Assembly: GCF_015689195.1 (NCBI RefSeq)
Contig: NZ_CP065044.1
Location: forward strand, 4,216,001 to 4,280,000
Source: Pectobacterium aroidearum
GTDB taxonomy: Bacteria; Pseudomonadota; Gammaproteobacteria; Enterobacterales; Enterobacteriaceae
Direction: 5' to 3'
Length of the DNA: 64,000 bases
Shown in pieces: positions 18,716-31,481 of the stretch (position 1 is its first letter; every line of letters begins with the position of its first letter). Made by a program: the position numbers and the translations under genes. The notes below the pieces were generated by a model, which had not been told where the DNA came from, ran no database searches, and saw nothing but the letters and a program-made list of their open reading frames with translations.

Positions 18716-20149
18716 ATGCGTTTTTCATCGATTGTTACCGGACTTGCCTGCGCTTTTGTTCTGCATGCCAATGCAGCTTCTGTTGAGGATCATCGCCAAT
18801 ATTTACCAGACGGCGCCAATCTGGCGCTATTGGTACAAAAAGTTGGCTCGACAACACCCAGCATGGCCTTCAATAGCCAGCAAATGGCGCTTCCCGCCAG
18901 TACACAAAAGGTGATAACCGCATTAGCTGCATTACTGCAATTGGGTCCAGATTATCGATTCGTCACTACGATGGAAAGCCATGGCCCTGTCACTAGCGGT
19001 ATTCTGAACGGTAACCTCATCGTACGGTTTAGCGGTGATCCAACACTGAAGCGCCAGCAAATACGGAACATGGTGCAGGAATTAAGAAAGCGCGGGATAA
19101 AGGAAATCGCCGGGGATGTGCTGATCGACACTTCGGTATTCGCCAGTCACGATAAAGCCCCGGGCTGGCCGTGGAACGACATGACACAGTGCTTCAGCGC
19201 CCCTCCGGGTGCCGCGATTGTCGATCGTAACTGCTTCTCCGTCTCACTCTACAGTGCGCCTAAAGCGGGTGATAATGCGTTTATCCGCGTCGCCTCCTAT
19301 TATCCAGTGCAAATGTTCAGCGAGGTCCGCACGCTGGCTAAAGGGTCAGCCGATGCACAATACTGCGAACTGGATGTCGTGCCGGGGGAACTGAATCGCT
19401 TTACGCTTACAGGCTGTTTGACTCAACGCACAGAGCCGCTTCCGCTGGCGTTCGCCATTCAGGATGGGGCCAGCTATGCCGGCGCTATTGTTAAAGATGA
19501 GCTACAACAGGCAGATATACGCATCAAAGGCAGTCTTCGTCGTCAGACGCAGCTAGGAGCAGCGGGGAGCGTGCTGGCTCAGACACAGTCTGCTCCACTG
19601 CACGATCTGCTCACCATCATGCTGAAAAAATCGGACAACATGATTGCCGATACGGTTTTTCGCACCATTGGACACGAGCGATTTAGCGTCCCGGGAACGT
19701 GGCGTGCAGGCGCAGATGCAGTGCGTCAGATCCTTCGTCAAAAGGCAGGGGTAGATTTAGGAAACAGCATTGTTGTTGATGGTTCCGGCCTGTCACGACA
19801 CAACCTGATCTCGCCAGAAACGATGATGCAGGTATTGCAGTACATCGCACAGCACGATAATGAATTGAATTACATCACCATGCTTCCGCTTTCCGGCTAT
19901 GACGGCACGCTGCGTTATCGTGGTGGTCTGCATGAAGCTGGCGTTGATGGCAAGGTTTCGGCGAAAACAGGGGCGCTGCAGGGGGTATACAATCTGGCAG
20001 GCTTTATTACCACAGCGAGCGGTCAGCGTATGGCATTCGTCCAGTTCCTTTCAGGCTATGCCGTGCCGCCAGAAGACCAACGCGCACGCCGTGTCCCTCT
20101 GGTGAGATTTGAAAGCCGTCTCTATAAAGACATTTATCAGAGTAACTAA
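18716..20149 (+). CDS. dacB: D-alanyl-D-alanine carboxypeptidase/endopeptidase PBP4
   Basis: 477-residue penicillin-binding protein 4 that trims and cleaves peptidoglycan crosslinks in the periplasm. A signal peptide at residues 1 to about 20 ends LHANA. The three active-site motifs are STQK (62-65), SDN (about 306) and KTG (about 417). The insert between the first two motifs is the class C domain typical of DacB. Divergent from greA and convergent with obgE. Confidence 0.96.
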   Translation: MRFSSIVTGLACAFVLHANAASVEDHRQYLPDGANLALLVQKVGSTTPSMAFNSQQMALPASTQKVITALAALLQLGPDYRFVTTMESHGPVTSGILNGNLIVRFSGDPTLKRQQIRNMVQELRKRGIKEIAGDVLIDTSVFASHDKAPGWPWNDMTQCFSAPPGAAIVDRNCFSVSLYSAPKAGDNAFIRVASYYPVQMFSEVRTLAKGSADAQYCELDVVPGELNRFTLTGCLTQRTEPLPLAFAIQDGASYAGAIVKDELQQADIRIKGSLRRQTQLGAAGSVLAQTQSAPLHDLLTIMLKKSDNMIADTVFRTIGHERFSVPGTWRAGADAVRQILRQKAGVDLGNSIVVDGSGLSRHNLISPETMMQVLQYIAQHDNELNYITMLPLSGYDGTLRYRGGLHEAGVDGKVSAKTGALQGVYNLAGFITTASGQRMAFVQFLSGYAVPPEDQRARRVPLVRFESRLYKDIYQSN

Positions 20150-20156
20150 ATAATAA

Positions 20157-20187
20157 CGCGGCCTTACCCTGATAGGATAAGGCCGCG
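20157..20187. terminator. hairpin between convergent dacB and obgE
   Basis: CGCGGCCTTA (20157-20166) pairs with TAAGGCCGCG (20178-20187), a perfect 10-bp stem. No long T-tract follows on either side, so its strength as a terminator is uncertain. Confidence 0.6.
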
Positions 20188-20218
20188 ATAAGCGAGAATT
20201 AACTAGCAGAAGAACGAA

Positions 20219-21424
<1,206 letters not shown>

Positions 21425-21651
21425 CTACGTGTTTTAGGCTTGTTATTGGTTCTTCTTGGCGTAACTTTTTGATTTTAAGGCATGTAGCGTATTTCTACTT
21501 ACCATTAAAAAAACTGACGCACCAGAACGCATTCCAGCAAAGGAGCGGATTGTACCTGCCCGCTCCAATAATTTCATCTGTATTAAAAATAAACAACCTA
21601 TGCAGACTATCAAAAGATGGCTGTGACCGCTGCAATACGCTTTATCTTAAG

Positions 21652-22614
21652 TTACTTTTTCACCATCAATGGTGGCACAGGCTCTTTCTTTCCAGGGAGG
21701 AAACGGTGTCCGATAGCAGAAAACATGGCTCCAGCAACAACGACAAAGGCCCCTACATAGCCGACCCAATTTAGTACTGGCGCAGCAAAAAAAGTCGGCC
21801 ATCCTAACGCCAATAGATCGGAAAACAGCAGTGTAAATAGCGGCGTCAACGTAATGACCGCGCTAACCTGCGATGCCTGCCAGCGAGCCATCGCCTCCGC
21901 TAGCGCGCCATACCCAATCAAGGTATTCGCGCCGCAGAACAGCAGGCAGATAAGTTGCCACCCACTAAGTTGGAAAATAACTTCAGGCTTGGCAAAAGGC
22001 GTAATAAAGACGACACACAGAACATACAGCAGAAACAGAATCTGCTGCGATGTCAGACGCCGTAATAACACCTTCTGCGCCACACCATAGGATACCCATA
22101 CCGCCGAGGCGCAAACACCTAGCAGTACGCCCAGTGTGTAGTCCGTCAGTCGGGTAAAGATCTCAATCAGGCTGGTATTAAAGAACAGAATCAGGCCACA
22201 GATCAGCATGATCGCGCCAATGACCTGCGTGCCACGCATCTTTTCCTTTAGGATAAGTACGCTGGCGAACATCATACCAACAGGAGAAAGCTGTCCGATG
22301 ACCTGAGAGGCAGTCGGACTCAGATATTGCAGAGACGAGCTAAAGAAAACAAAATTTCCTAATAACCCCGCCGTTGCAATCAGCAACAGAACCCACCAGC
22401 GGCGATGCCGAAAAACCCGCATTGGCGGTAAATTCTTACGGGATGACAGAATAATGCCGAGTCCAATAGAAGCAATAATAAAGCGATACCAAACAATCGT
22501 ATAAGGCTCCATAACCACCAGAACCTGTTTCATGGCTATCGGCAGCGCCCCCCAGCAAACAGCCGTAGTCAGCGCCAGACACAGACCGATACCCGTCTGC
22601 TGTTTAGTATTCAT
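21652..22614 (-). CDS. yhbE: EamA/DMT-family inner-membrane transporter YhbE
   Basis: 320-residue drug/metabolite-type exporter with about ten transmembrane helices in two EamA repeats (about 8-140 and 155-300). The substrate is unknown for the family member YhbE. It sits between rpmA and obgE as in E. coli. A terminator lies between it and rpmA, so it may use its own promoter. Confidence 0.92.
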   Translation of the reverse strand: MNTKQQTGIGLCLALTTAVCWGALPIAMKQVLVVMEPYTIVWYRFIIASIGLGIILSSRKNLPPMRVFRHRRWWVLLLIATAGLLGNFVFFSSSLQYLSPTASQVIGQLSPVGMMFASVLILKEKMRGTQVIGAIMLICGLILFFNTSLIEIFTRLTDYTLGVLLGVCASAVWVSYGVAQKVLLRRLTSQQILFLLYVLCVVFITPFAKPEVIFQLSGWQLICLLFCGANTLIGYGALAEAMARWQASQVSAVITLTPLFTLLFSDLLALGWPTFFAAPVLNWVGYVGAFVVVAGAMFSAIGHRFLPGKKEPVPPLMVKK

Positions 22615-22649
22615 ACTTATCCAGATGGTTTACTCAGAATCAGAATGTA

Positions 22650-22678
22650 AAAAGCCCCGCAAAGAATTGCGGGGCTTG
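22650..22678 (-). terminator. intrinsic terminator of rplU-rpmA
   Basis: AAGCCCCGCAA (22652-22662) and TTGCGGGGCTT (22667-22677) form an 11-bp stem with a T-tract on the minus strand, just past rpmA. Confidence 0.85.
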
Positions 22679-22703
22679 AATCCGTAAGACCTAACGCGAA
22701 AAA

Positions 22704-22961
22704 TTATTCAGCAACGATGCTGATATATTTACGGTTTTTTGGGCCTTTAACTTCAAACTGAACTTTACCATCAGTCAAAGCAAACAGAGTGTGGTCTTTC
22801 CCGCACCCAACGTTAGTTCCTGCGTGGAATTTGGTACCACGTTGACGAACGATGATGTTACCAGCCAGTACACTTTCGCCGCCAAAACGTTTTACGCCCA
22901 GACGTTGTGCATTGGAGTCGCGACCGTTACGGGTTGAGCCGCCAGCTTTTTTGTGTGCCAT
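22704..22961 (-). CDS. rpmA: 50S ribosomal protein L27
   Basis: 85-residue L27, whose flexible N-terminus ([16 protein letters not shown]) reaches the peptidyl transferase centre. The rest follows the family throughout ([23 protein letters not shown]). It begins 19 bases after rplU on the same strand. Confidence 0.98.
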   Translation of the reverse strand: MAHKKAGGSTRNGRDSNAQRLGVKRFGGESVLAGNIIVRQRGTKFHAGTNVGCGKDHTLFALTDGKVQFEVKGPKNRKYISIVAE

Positions 22962-22980
22962 TTAATCCGCTCTCCTAATC

Positions 22981-23337
<357 letters not shown>

Positions 23338-23547
23338 CTATAAATATTCATAATAGGGCGCGAATTCTACGCAAAAATACTGCGGATGACAAGTGCATAA
23401 TCAAAGGATGTGAAGAAAAAGAATACAACGTATGAACTGCCGTTTATCTCTCTCATTTTTCAAGTACAATCGGCGCAATAAGTTCCGTCTTGCCGATATG
23501 CAACAGCAATCTTACGGCAGTGTTGAAGACATACGTTGGCACAAACC

Positions 23548-24519
23548 ATGAATCTAGAACAAATTACAACATTAACCGCACAGGATATGGCAGCTGTTAA
23601 TAACGTCATTCTTGAACAACTGAATTCCGACGTCGTTTTGATCAACCAGCTTGGACATTATATCATCAGCGGCGGTGGAAAACGTATACGCCCGATGATT
23701 GCTGTGCTAGCTGCCAGAGCCCTCGACTATAGCGGTGATAAACATGTCACCGTCGCTGCACTGATCGAATTTATTCATACCGCAACGCTACTGCATGATG
23801 ACGTGGTAGACGAATCTGACATGCGTCGAGGTAAAGCAACGGCCAATGCCGCCTTTGGCAATGCCGCAAGCGTGCTGGTTGGGGATTTCATCTATACCCG
23901 CGCCTTCCAGATGATGACCAGCCTTGAATCGTTACGCGTACTGGCGCTGATGTCAGAAGCGGTAAACGTAATTGCCGAAGGCGAAGTCTTACAGTTAATG
24001 AACTGCAACGACCCGGATATTACCGAAGAAAGCTATATGCGTGTCATTTACAGCAAAACGGCACGTTTATTTGAAGCCGCCGCGCAATCGTCATCCATCC
24101 TTGCTGGCGCGACGCCAGAGCAAGAAAAAGCGCTTCAGGACTATGGCCGCTATCTGGGCACCGCATTCCAGTTAATTGACGACCTGCTTGATTACAGCGC
24201 AGACGGCAAAACGCTAGGCAAAAACACAGGTGATGACCTCAATGAGGGCAAACCAACGCTGCCGCTGCTGCACGCCATGCGTAATGGTAATGCAGAACAG
24301 AGTTCGCTGATTCGTAAGGCAATTGAAGAAGGAAACGGGCGCCATCTTCTGGAACCTGTGCTTGCCGCCATGCAACAATGTGGTTCGCTTGATTACACAC
24401 GCCAGCGTGCCGAAGAAGAGGCAGATAAAGCAATTAGCGCATTGCAGCAGTTGCCAGAAACGCCATACCGTATGGCGCTCGAAGGCCTTGCCCACTTAGC
24501 CGTACAGCGCGATTTCTAA
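23548..24519 (+). CDS. ispB: octaprenyl diphosphate synthase
   Basis: 323-residue trans-prenyltransferase that makes the C40 side chain of ubiquinone-8 and menaquinone-8. It has the two aspartate-rich motifs DDVVDESDMRRG (about 84-95) and DDLLD (about 211-215) plus the GGKRIRP substrate loop. The ATG at 23548 gives the E. coli length; an upstream in-frame TTG at 23536 is unlikely. Divergent from rplU as in E. coli. Confidence 0.97.
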   Translation: MNLEQITTLTAQDMAAVNNVILEQLNSDVVLINQLGHYIISGGGKRIRPMIAVLAARALDYSGDKHVTVAALIEFIHTATLLHDDVVDESDMRRGKATANAAFGNAASVLVGDFIYTRAFQMMTSLESLRVLALMSEAVNVIAEGEVLQLMNCNDPDITEESYMRVIYSKTARLFEAAAQSSSILAGATPEQEKALQDYGRYLGTAFQLIDDLLDYSADGKTLGKNTGDDLNEGKPTLPLLHAMRNGNAEQSSLIRKAIEEGNGRHLLEPVLAAMQQCGSLDYTRQRAEEEADKAISALQQLPETPYRMALEGLAHLAVQRDF

Positions 24520-24571
24520 TCGTGGTGTGAGGTACTTGCCTGGTAACGTAATCATCGTTAACTCAATCGTA

Positions 24572-24596
24572 AGTAGCGCTGCCTTGCAGCGCTACT
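24572..24596. terminator. hairpin between convergent ispB and the Mu-type regulator gene
   Basis: AGTAGCGCTGC (24572-24582) pairs perfectly with GCAGCGCTACT (24586-24596) around a 3-base loop. No T-tract follows on the + strand, so terminator strength is uncertain. Confidence 0.55.
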
Positions 24597-24606
24597 CGCT
24601 CGCAGA

Positions 24607-24981
24607 CTAGGCAGTCTGGTCGATGGTGACATCATCCAGCCGAGACAACATCGCTATCGTCCCTTCACGCAAGATGAAATTAATCAGTCGGGTTCGTTCA
24701 TCAACGGAAAGTTGATGGAAAATATGCACCCACGATGACAGCAGCGTTGGCTCATTATCGATACGATAATATTCTGTTGGCGGATTCTCTTTTACAAGCA
24801 GAGAGTTCCTGACCTCGTTCGGCAAACTGCGAATCGAATATTCGACACCGCGTCCTTGAACTCCTTTCCGCCTGCGCTTTTCCCAACCGTCGTCTCGCGC
24901 CCGTTTGTTCAGCCCCTGCGGTGACTTCGGCAAACCACCTACGCCAACCAGCTCACTTGTTGCAAACCATTCTTTGTCCAT
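24607..24981 (-). CDS. Mu-type DNA-binding protein (HTH_Tnp_Mu_1), copy 1
   Basis: 124-residue small regulator. Residues about 4-52 match the N-terminal winged-helix domain shared by phage Mu transposase A and repressor c (pattern LPKS.QGLNKRAR.DGW, then GVQGRGVEYS and SLP). The C-terminal 70 residues contain LSVDERTRLINFILREG and no transposase catalytic core, so it is not a cut-down transposase ORF of full length. The ATG at 24981 is chosen because GGGAG lies eight bases upstream; the in-frame GTG at 24990 is less likely. It is a tandem paralogue of the gene at 25229-25615: the DNA-binding part is nearly identical and the C-terminal part has diverged. Target genes are unknown; a repressor role is inferred. 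Confidence 0.8.
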   Translation of the reverse strand: MDKEWFATSELVGVGGLPKSPQGLNKRARDDGWEKRRRKGVQGRGVEYSIRSLPNEVRNSLLVKENPPTEYYRIDNEPTLLSSWVHIFHQLSVDERTRLINFILREGTIAMLSRLDDVTIDQTA

Positions 24982-25035
24982 ACTCGTCACTCCCTTGTTT
25001 GTTTTGAACAGGCATTACGTCAACTCGCCCAAAAG

Positions 25036-25048
25036 TTTCCATATAATA
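25036..25048 (-). promoter_or_regulatory. TTTCCATATAATA motif upstream of copy 1 regulator
   Basis: This 13-base motif differs by one base from TTTCCAAATAATA at 25705-25717, which is part of the large inverted repeat upstream of copy 2. Its presence ahead of both paralogues suggests a shared binding site, possibly autoregulatory. Confidence 0.35.
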
Positions 25049-25228
25049 GACTATAATTACCTAAACCGCTAACTTTTACGCGTTACCGACACACCTAAGT
25101 AATAAAGAAATGATTAAATCCAGTGCGATGCCGAAACATCGCGACCAAAGCAATACGGTAAAGCGAACGAAAATGCGGGTTCCTTTTTATCGCCAAAGCA
25201 CACCACCTGAAAGATCGCTCTCGATGAC

Positions 25229-25615
25229 TCAGTCAATCTCCATTGATGAGATAGGTTCCTCGTCCGATGGTGTAATTCCCAACTGGCTCAGCGTAGATGA
25301 CACGCCGACGCGAAGAATATAAGCGATTAGCTCATCCCTTTCTTTTTCAGATAGTTGCTGATAAATCTGCATCCATACCGCTAATGCCGCAGGCTGCTTC
25401 GCCGAGTAGGCGGAAGGCTCGATTTCGAGTAATAGGGATTTTTTTACTGTATCCGGCAAGCTGTGAATTGAGTACTCCACTCCTCTTCCCTGGACGCCTT
25501 TACGGCGACGCTTCTCCCATCCATCCTCACGGGCGCGCTTATTCAATCCTTGTCTTGATTTCGGAAGGCCGCCGACTCCAACCAATTCGCTGGTAGCAAA
25601 CCACTCTTTTTTCAT
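25229..25615 (-). CDS. Mu-type DNA-binding protein (HTH_Tnp_Mu_1), copy 2
   Basis: 128-residue paralogue of the gene at 24607-24981. Residues about 3-50 form the Mu A/c-type winged helix (WFATSELVGVGGLPKS, RAREDGWEKRRRKG). The C-terminal half has the related LSEKERDELIAYILRVG followed by an acidic tail. Codon choice differs from copy 1 at many positions while the DNA-binding residues are kept, which points to selection on the protein. It is transcribed away from nlp, the Ner-like gene, across a 187-base region with a perfect inverted repeat. In phage Mu the repressor c and ner are also divergent. The role as repressor is inferred. Confidence 0.8.
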   Translation of the reverse strand: MKKEWFATSELVGVGGLPKSRQGLNKRAREDGWEKRRRKGVQGRGVEYSIHSLPDTVKKSLLLEIEPSAYSAKQPAALAVWMQIYQQLSEKERDELIAYILRVGVSSTLSQLGITPSDEEPISSMEID

Positions 25616-25656
25616 TGCCTTTCATCCTGATAGTGCCATCCCTAACAAAAACGCGC

Positions 25657-25715
25657 TTATTTGGAAATTAATTGAGAATTTTAAGGAAAATTAATGCTAT
25701 ATTATTTCCAAATAA
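25657..25715. promoter_or_regulatory. operator-like inverted repeat between Mu-type regulator and nlp
   Basis: TTATTTGGAAAT (25657-25668) is the exact reverse complement of ATTTCCAAATAA (25704-25715). The halves are centred 47 bases apart in AT-rich DNA that must contain the promoters of both divergent genes. Likely an operator for one or both regulators, possibly via looping; the binding protein is not shown by the sequence. Confidence 0.5.
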
Positions 25716-25802
25716 TAATGTCATGTTAGCTCGGCATATAACTAACATCCGTTATTTATACCACTAATCTACAGTCGTCTTATAGCAAATAAGGGAAGGA
25801 TT

Positions 25803-26066
25803 ATGATTTTAAGGAAACAAGACTGGCATCCCGCTGATATCATTGCTGCACTGCGCAAGAAAAACACGACGCTGGCGGCAGTATCGCGAGCGGCCGGATT
25901 AAGCTCATCGACGTTAGCCAACGCGCTCTCACGCCCTTGGCCAAAGGGAGAATGGCTTATTGCTGATGCGCTAAATATCCACCCATCAGAGATTTGGCCG
26001 AGCCGGTACTACGATCCGGAAACCAATGAGCTTATCGACAGAAAAAAACTCATCCGCCCCGATTAA
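25803..26066 (+). CDS. sfsB: Ner-like transcriptional regulator Nlp/SfsB
   Basis: 87-residue helix-turn-helix protein of the phage Ner family. E. coli SfsB (Nlp) shares DWHPADIIA.LRKK and SSSTLANALSRPWPKGE, and this copy follows it to IWPSRY. In E. coli it influences maltose genes and lies next to ispB. Here two Mu c-like genes stand between ispB and this gene. GGAAGGA lies a few bases before the ATG at 25803. A terminator follows directly. Confidence 0.92.
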   Translation: MILRKQDWHPADIIAALRKKNTTLAAVSRAAGLSSSTLANALSRPWPKGEWLIADALNIHPSEIWPSRYYDPETNELIDRKKLIRPD

Positions 26067-26071
26067 AAAAG

Positions 26072-26102
26072 AAAAGCCGGAGATCGACATCTCCGGCTTT
26101 TT
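26072..26102. terminator. bidirectional terminator between sfsB and mdh
   Basis: AAAAGCCGGAGAT (26072-26084), loop CGAC, ATCTCCGGCTTTT (26089-26101): a 13-bp perfect stem with A- and T-tracts on either side. Confidence 0.9.
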
Positions 26103-26135
26103 ATTCAACGTCACGTCTTACAAGAATCTCAATGA

Positions 26136-28015
<1,880 letters not shown>

Positions 28016-28067
28016 CGCGCCCGTTCACTGCCGTTCCTCATTGCTCGTTTCTTTACTGCATATTTTT

Positions 28068-28101
28068 CGCTACGTGTAGGCTCTGCTCTCTACACGTAGC
28101 G
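28068..28101. terminator. hairpin between convergent argR and tsaD
   Basis: CGCTACGTGTAG (28068-28079) and CTACACGTAGCG (28090-28101) make a 12-bp perfect stem with a 10-base loop. The T-tract lies on the wrong side for argR, so it may act mainly in blocking 3' exonucleases. Confidence 0.6.
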
Positions 28102-28116
28102 ATTATTGCTAAAACG

Positions 28117-29130
28117 TCATACTGCTGGCAGCTCAGCCAACGGCCAGCGTGGTCGAACGGATACACCCAGCGTCTGACTGGCGCCATGCGCCAGACGTAC
28201 ACTGCCCGCATAGGCAATCATCGCACCATTATCCGTGCAGAATTCAGGACGCGCATAAAACACTTCGCCGCCACGTTTCGCCATCACGTCGCCTAAGCGC
28301 TGGCGCAGCGTCCGGTTCGCACTTACGCCCCCCGCCATGACCAACCGTTTAAAGCCTGTTTCATCCAACGCACGACGGCACTTGATAGCCAGCGTATCCA
28401 CCACGGCATCTTCAAATGCGCGGGCAATGTCAGCACGCGTTTGATCGTCATCACCGTTGCTACGAATCGTATTGGCAGCAAACGTTTTTAGCCCGGAGAA
28501 GCTGAAATCCAGACCGGGGCGATCGGTCATTGGGCGCGGAAACGTAAAGCGCTGGGAATCTCCCGCCTGCGCCATTTTCGATAGCATCGGCCCACCGGGG
28601 TAATCCAGCCCCAGCAGCTTCGCCGTTTTATCGAACGCTTCACCCGCCGCGTCATCAATTGACTCGCCCAGCAAGCGGTACTCACCAATGCCCGTCACGC
28701 TGATGAGCTGCGTATGCCCACCAGAAACCAGCAGCGCCACGAAAGGAAACGCCGGTGGATTATCTTCCAGCATCGGTGCCAGCAAATGCCCTTCCATATG
28801 ATGCACAGGAATCGCCGGCACATCCCAGGCAAACGCCAGAGAGCGGCCGACAGTCGCCCCCACCAGTAACGCGCCGACCAAACCGGGGCCCGCAGTGTAA
28901 GCTACGCCATCGATATCGCCAGCCTGCAACCCGGCTTCACGCAGCGCTGCCTGAATGAGCGGCACCGTTTTACGCACGTGATCGCGCGAGGCGAGCTCAG
29001 GCACAACGCCGCCGTAATCGGCATGTAATTTAACCTGGCTGTATAACTGATTGGCAAGCAAACCGGTTTCTGTGTCATAAATGGCCACGCCGGTTTCATC
29101 ACAGGATGTTTCGATACCCAATACGCGCAT
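28117..29130 (-). CDS. tsaD: tRNA N6-adenosine threonylcarbamoyltransferase TsaD
   Basis: 337-residue catalytic subunit of the TsaBDE complex that places t6A at position 37 of ANN-decoding tRNAs. N-terminal [10 protein letters not shown], the metal-binding HHMEGH at about 110-115, the GGHTQL loop and C-terminal [10 protein letters not shown] are all present. Divergent from rpsU, the standard enterobacterial layout. Confidence 0.97.
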   Translation of the reverse strand: MRVLGIETSCDETGVAIYDTETGLLANQLYSQVKLHADYGGVVPELASRDHVRKTVPLIQAALREAGLQAGDIDGVAYTAGPGLVGALLVGATVGRSLAFAWDVPAIPVHHMEGHLLAPMLEDNPPAFPFVALLVSGGHTQLISVTGIGEYRLLGESIDDAAGEAFDKTAKLLGLDYPGGPMLSKMAQAGDSQRFTFPRPMTDRPGLDFSFSGLKTFAANTIRSNGDDDQTRADIARAFEDAVVDTLAIKCRRALDETGFKRLVMAGGVSANRTLRQRLGDVMAKRGGEVFYARPEFCTDNGAMIAYAGSVRLAHGASQTLGVSVRPRWPLAELPAV

Positions 29131-29309
29131 TGCTGTTCCTACTTTGATGACGATACAAGCGCTCGTTGAATGCCGCTTGCTTCAAACTGTGGATAGTCTA
29201 CCATAAGCGCCCTGATTTCTGCGCTGGCCGTGGTTGGGTGTTTTATGATCACCACAATGCTTTACAAAGGCGTCACGTTTGCAGTAGAATTCCGCACCAT
29301 TTTGAAAAG

Positions 29310-29326
29310 GCTGGCACAAGGCCAGC
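29310..29326 (+). promoter_or_regulatory. rpsU leader hairpin
   Basis: GCTGGC (29310-29315) pairs with GCCAGC (29321-29326) around ACAAG, starting 48 bases upstream of the rpsU ATG. Short, so its regulatory meaning is uncertain. Confidence 0.3.
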
Positions 29327-29345
29327 GGCAAACCGAATTTATTGA

Positions 29346-29573
<228 letters not shown>

Positions 29574-29632
29574 TTTTCAGGAGGGTTTCCCTCCAACGCG
29601 TGATTAATCCGCAGACTTAGCAGTTGCATACG

Positions 29633-29668
29633 AAGGCCGTGCTTTCCGTAAGGAAGCGCGGCTTGTTG
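29633..29668 (+). terminator. partial terminator between rpsU and dnaG
   Basis: AAGGCCGTGCTTTCC, loop GTAA, GGAAGCGCGGCTT forms an imperfect stem. E. coli has an attenuating terminator at this place that lowers primase relative to S21; the same role is inferred here. Confidence 0.5.
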
Positions 29669-29726
29669 TCGTTTATAAGCTATATCCAATGTAACCACCT
29701 TACAGAAAGATATACATCAGGGGCTT

Positions 29727-31481
29727 ATGGCTGGACGAATCCCACGCGTATTTATTAATGACCTGCTGGCTCGTACCGACATCGTCGATCTCATTGACGC
29801 GCGTGTCAAACTGAAAAAGCAAGGCAAAAACTACCATGCGTGCTGTCCGTTCCATCACGAAAAAACCCCCTCATTCACCGTAAACGGTGACAAGCAGTTC
29901 TACCACTGTTTTGGTTGTGGCGCCCACGGCAACGCCATTGACTTTTTGATGAATTACGATCGTCTCGAATTCGTTGAAACTATTGAAGAACTGGCCACCC
30001 AATACGGCCTCGAAGTGCCTTATGAAAGCGGCACTGGCCCAACCCAGTTAGAACGTCACCAGCGGCAAAGCCTGTACGAATTGATGGGGCAGCTCAGCGG
30101 GTTCTATCAGCAAGCACTTAGCCAATCAGTCGGTACGCCAGCGTTGCAGTATCTGCAACAGCGCGGTTTAAGCGCAGAGGTTATCAGCCATTTTGCGATT
30201 GGCTTCGCCCCGCCCGGCTGGGATAACGTTTTAAAGCGCTTTGGCCGCAATAATGACGATCGCAGTACATTGAACGATGCCGGCATGCTGGTGACTAACG
30301 ATCAGGGCCGAACGTATGACCGCTTCCGCGAACGTGTGATGTTCCCCATCCGCGACAAACGGGGACGAGTGATTGCCTTCGGCGGACGAGTATTAGGCGA
30401 CGGTACGCCAAAGTACCTTAACTCGCCGGAAACAGAGATTTTTCATAAAGGTCGCCAGTTGTACGGCCTGTATGAAGCGCAGCAAAGCCACGCGGAGCTA
30501 AAACGACTTTTGGTTGTTGAAGGCTACATGGATGTGGTGGCATTGGCGCAATTTGGTATTGATTATGCCGTAGCGTCGCTGGGCACTTCCACGACGGCCG
30601 ATCACATTCAGTTACTATTTCGCGCCACCGATCTGGTGGTGTGTTGTTACGACGGGGACCGTGCAGGACGCGAAGCGGCATGGCGCGCGCTGGAAACTGC
30701 GCTACCCTATTTGAACGATGGTCGTCAGCTACGCTTTATGTTCCTGCCGGACGGTGAAGATCCCGACACGCTGGTACGTAAAGAAGGCAAAGCCATCTTT
30801 GAACAGCGCATGGAACAAGCCTTGCCGCTGTCGCAGTTTCTGTTTGAGACGCTGCAGCAGCAGGTGGATATGAGTTCCCCCGATGGCCGTACCAAGCTCA
30901 GCACGCTGGCGCTGCCGCTGATAGGTCAGGTTCCGGGAGAAACGCTGCGGCTGTATTTGCGCCAGCAGCTCGGCAATAAGCTGGGTATTTTGGACGACAG
31001 CCAATTGGACAGGCTACTGCCCAAAGTGGCAGAGCAGGCGCAGCCTTATCAGCCGCCGCAACTAAAAGTCACAACTATGCGTATACTTATAGGACTTTTA
31101 GTACAAAACCCAAGGCTGGCGGCAGAGGTTCCTGACCTTGCGCTGGAAGGGATTGAAGAAGACAAAGTGGCTGGTTTATCGCTGTTTCAGGATTTGGTGA
31201 AAACCTGTAACGCCAGCCCTGGAATGAACATGGGTCTGCTGTTGGAAAAATATCGCGACAGCAAGTACCGCAAACAGCTTGAAACCATGGCTTCATGGAA
31301 CCATATGATCGTAGAGGAAGAGCTCGACGAGAAGTTCAGAATCAGTCTGGCAGAGCTCTACGATCAGCTGTTGAAACAGCGACAAGAAACATTGATTGCC
31401 CGTGACCGAACGCACGGGCTCAGCGCCAAAGAAAAAAAAGAGCTTTGGTCGTTGCAACTGGCGTTGACCAGAAAACACTGA
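29727..31481 (+). CDS. dnaG: DNA primase
   Basis: 584-residue primase that makes RNA primers at the replication fork. The N-terminal CHC2 zinc site shows CPFHHEKTPSF and FYHCFGCG at about 40-64. The TOPRIM core has VVEGYMDVVAL at about 262-272 and CYDGDRAGREA. The C-terminal domain that binds DnaB helicase starts near 435. Length is close to the E. coli 581. Confidence 0.98.
   Translation: MAGRIPRVFINDLLARTDIVDLIDARVKLKKQGKNYHACCPFHHEKTPSFTVNGDKQFYHCFGCGAHGNAIDFLMNYDRLEFVETIEELATQYGLEVPYESGTGPTQLERHQRQSLYELMGQLSGFYQQALSQSVGTPALQYLQQRGLSAEVISHFAIGFAPPGWDNVLKRFGRNNDDRSTLNDAGMLVTNDQGRTYDRFRERVMFPIRDKRGRVIAFGGRVLGDGTPKYLNSPETEIFHKGRQLYGLYEAQQSHAELKRLLVVEGYMDVVALAQFGIDYAVASLGTSTTADHIQLLFRATDLVVCCYDGDRAGREAAWRALETALPYLNDGRQLRFMFLPDGEDPDTLVRKEGKAIFEQRMEQALPLSQFLFETLQQQVDMSSPDGRTKLSTLALPLIGQVPGETLRLYLRQQLGNKLGILDDSQLDRLLPKVAEQAQPYQPPQLKVTTMRILIGLLVQNPRLAAEVPDLALEGIEEDKVAGLSLFQDLVKTCNASPGMNMGLLLEKYRDSKYRKQLETMASWNHMIVEEELDEKFRISLAELYDQLLKQRQETLIARDRTHGLSAKEKKELWSLQLALTRKH

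Noticed and set aside
25110-25322. 70-codon + strand frame between the two Mu-type genes
   Set aside because: It overlaps the end of the copy 2 gene, has no recognisable domain, and most of it is control region.
24607-25615. The Mu-type proteins as fragments of a broken transposase gene
   Set aside because: Both have complete small frames, plausible starts and stops, and a matched C-terminal region; no transposase catalytic core lies nearby in any frame.
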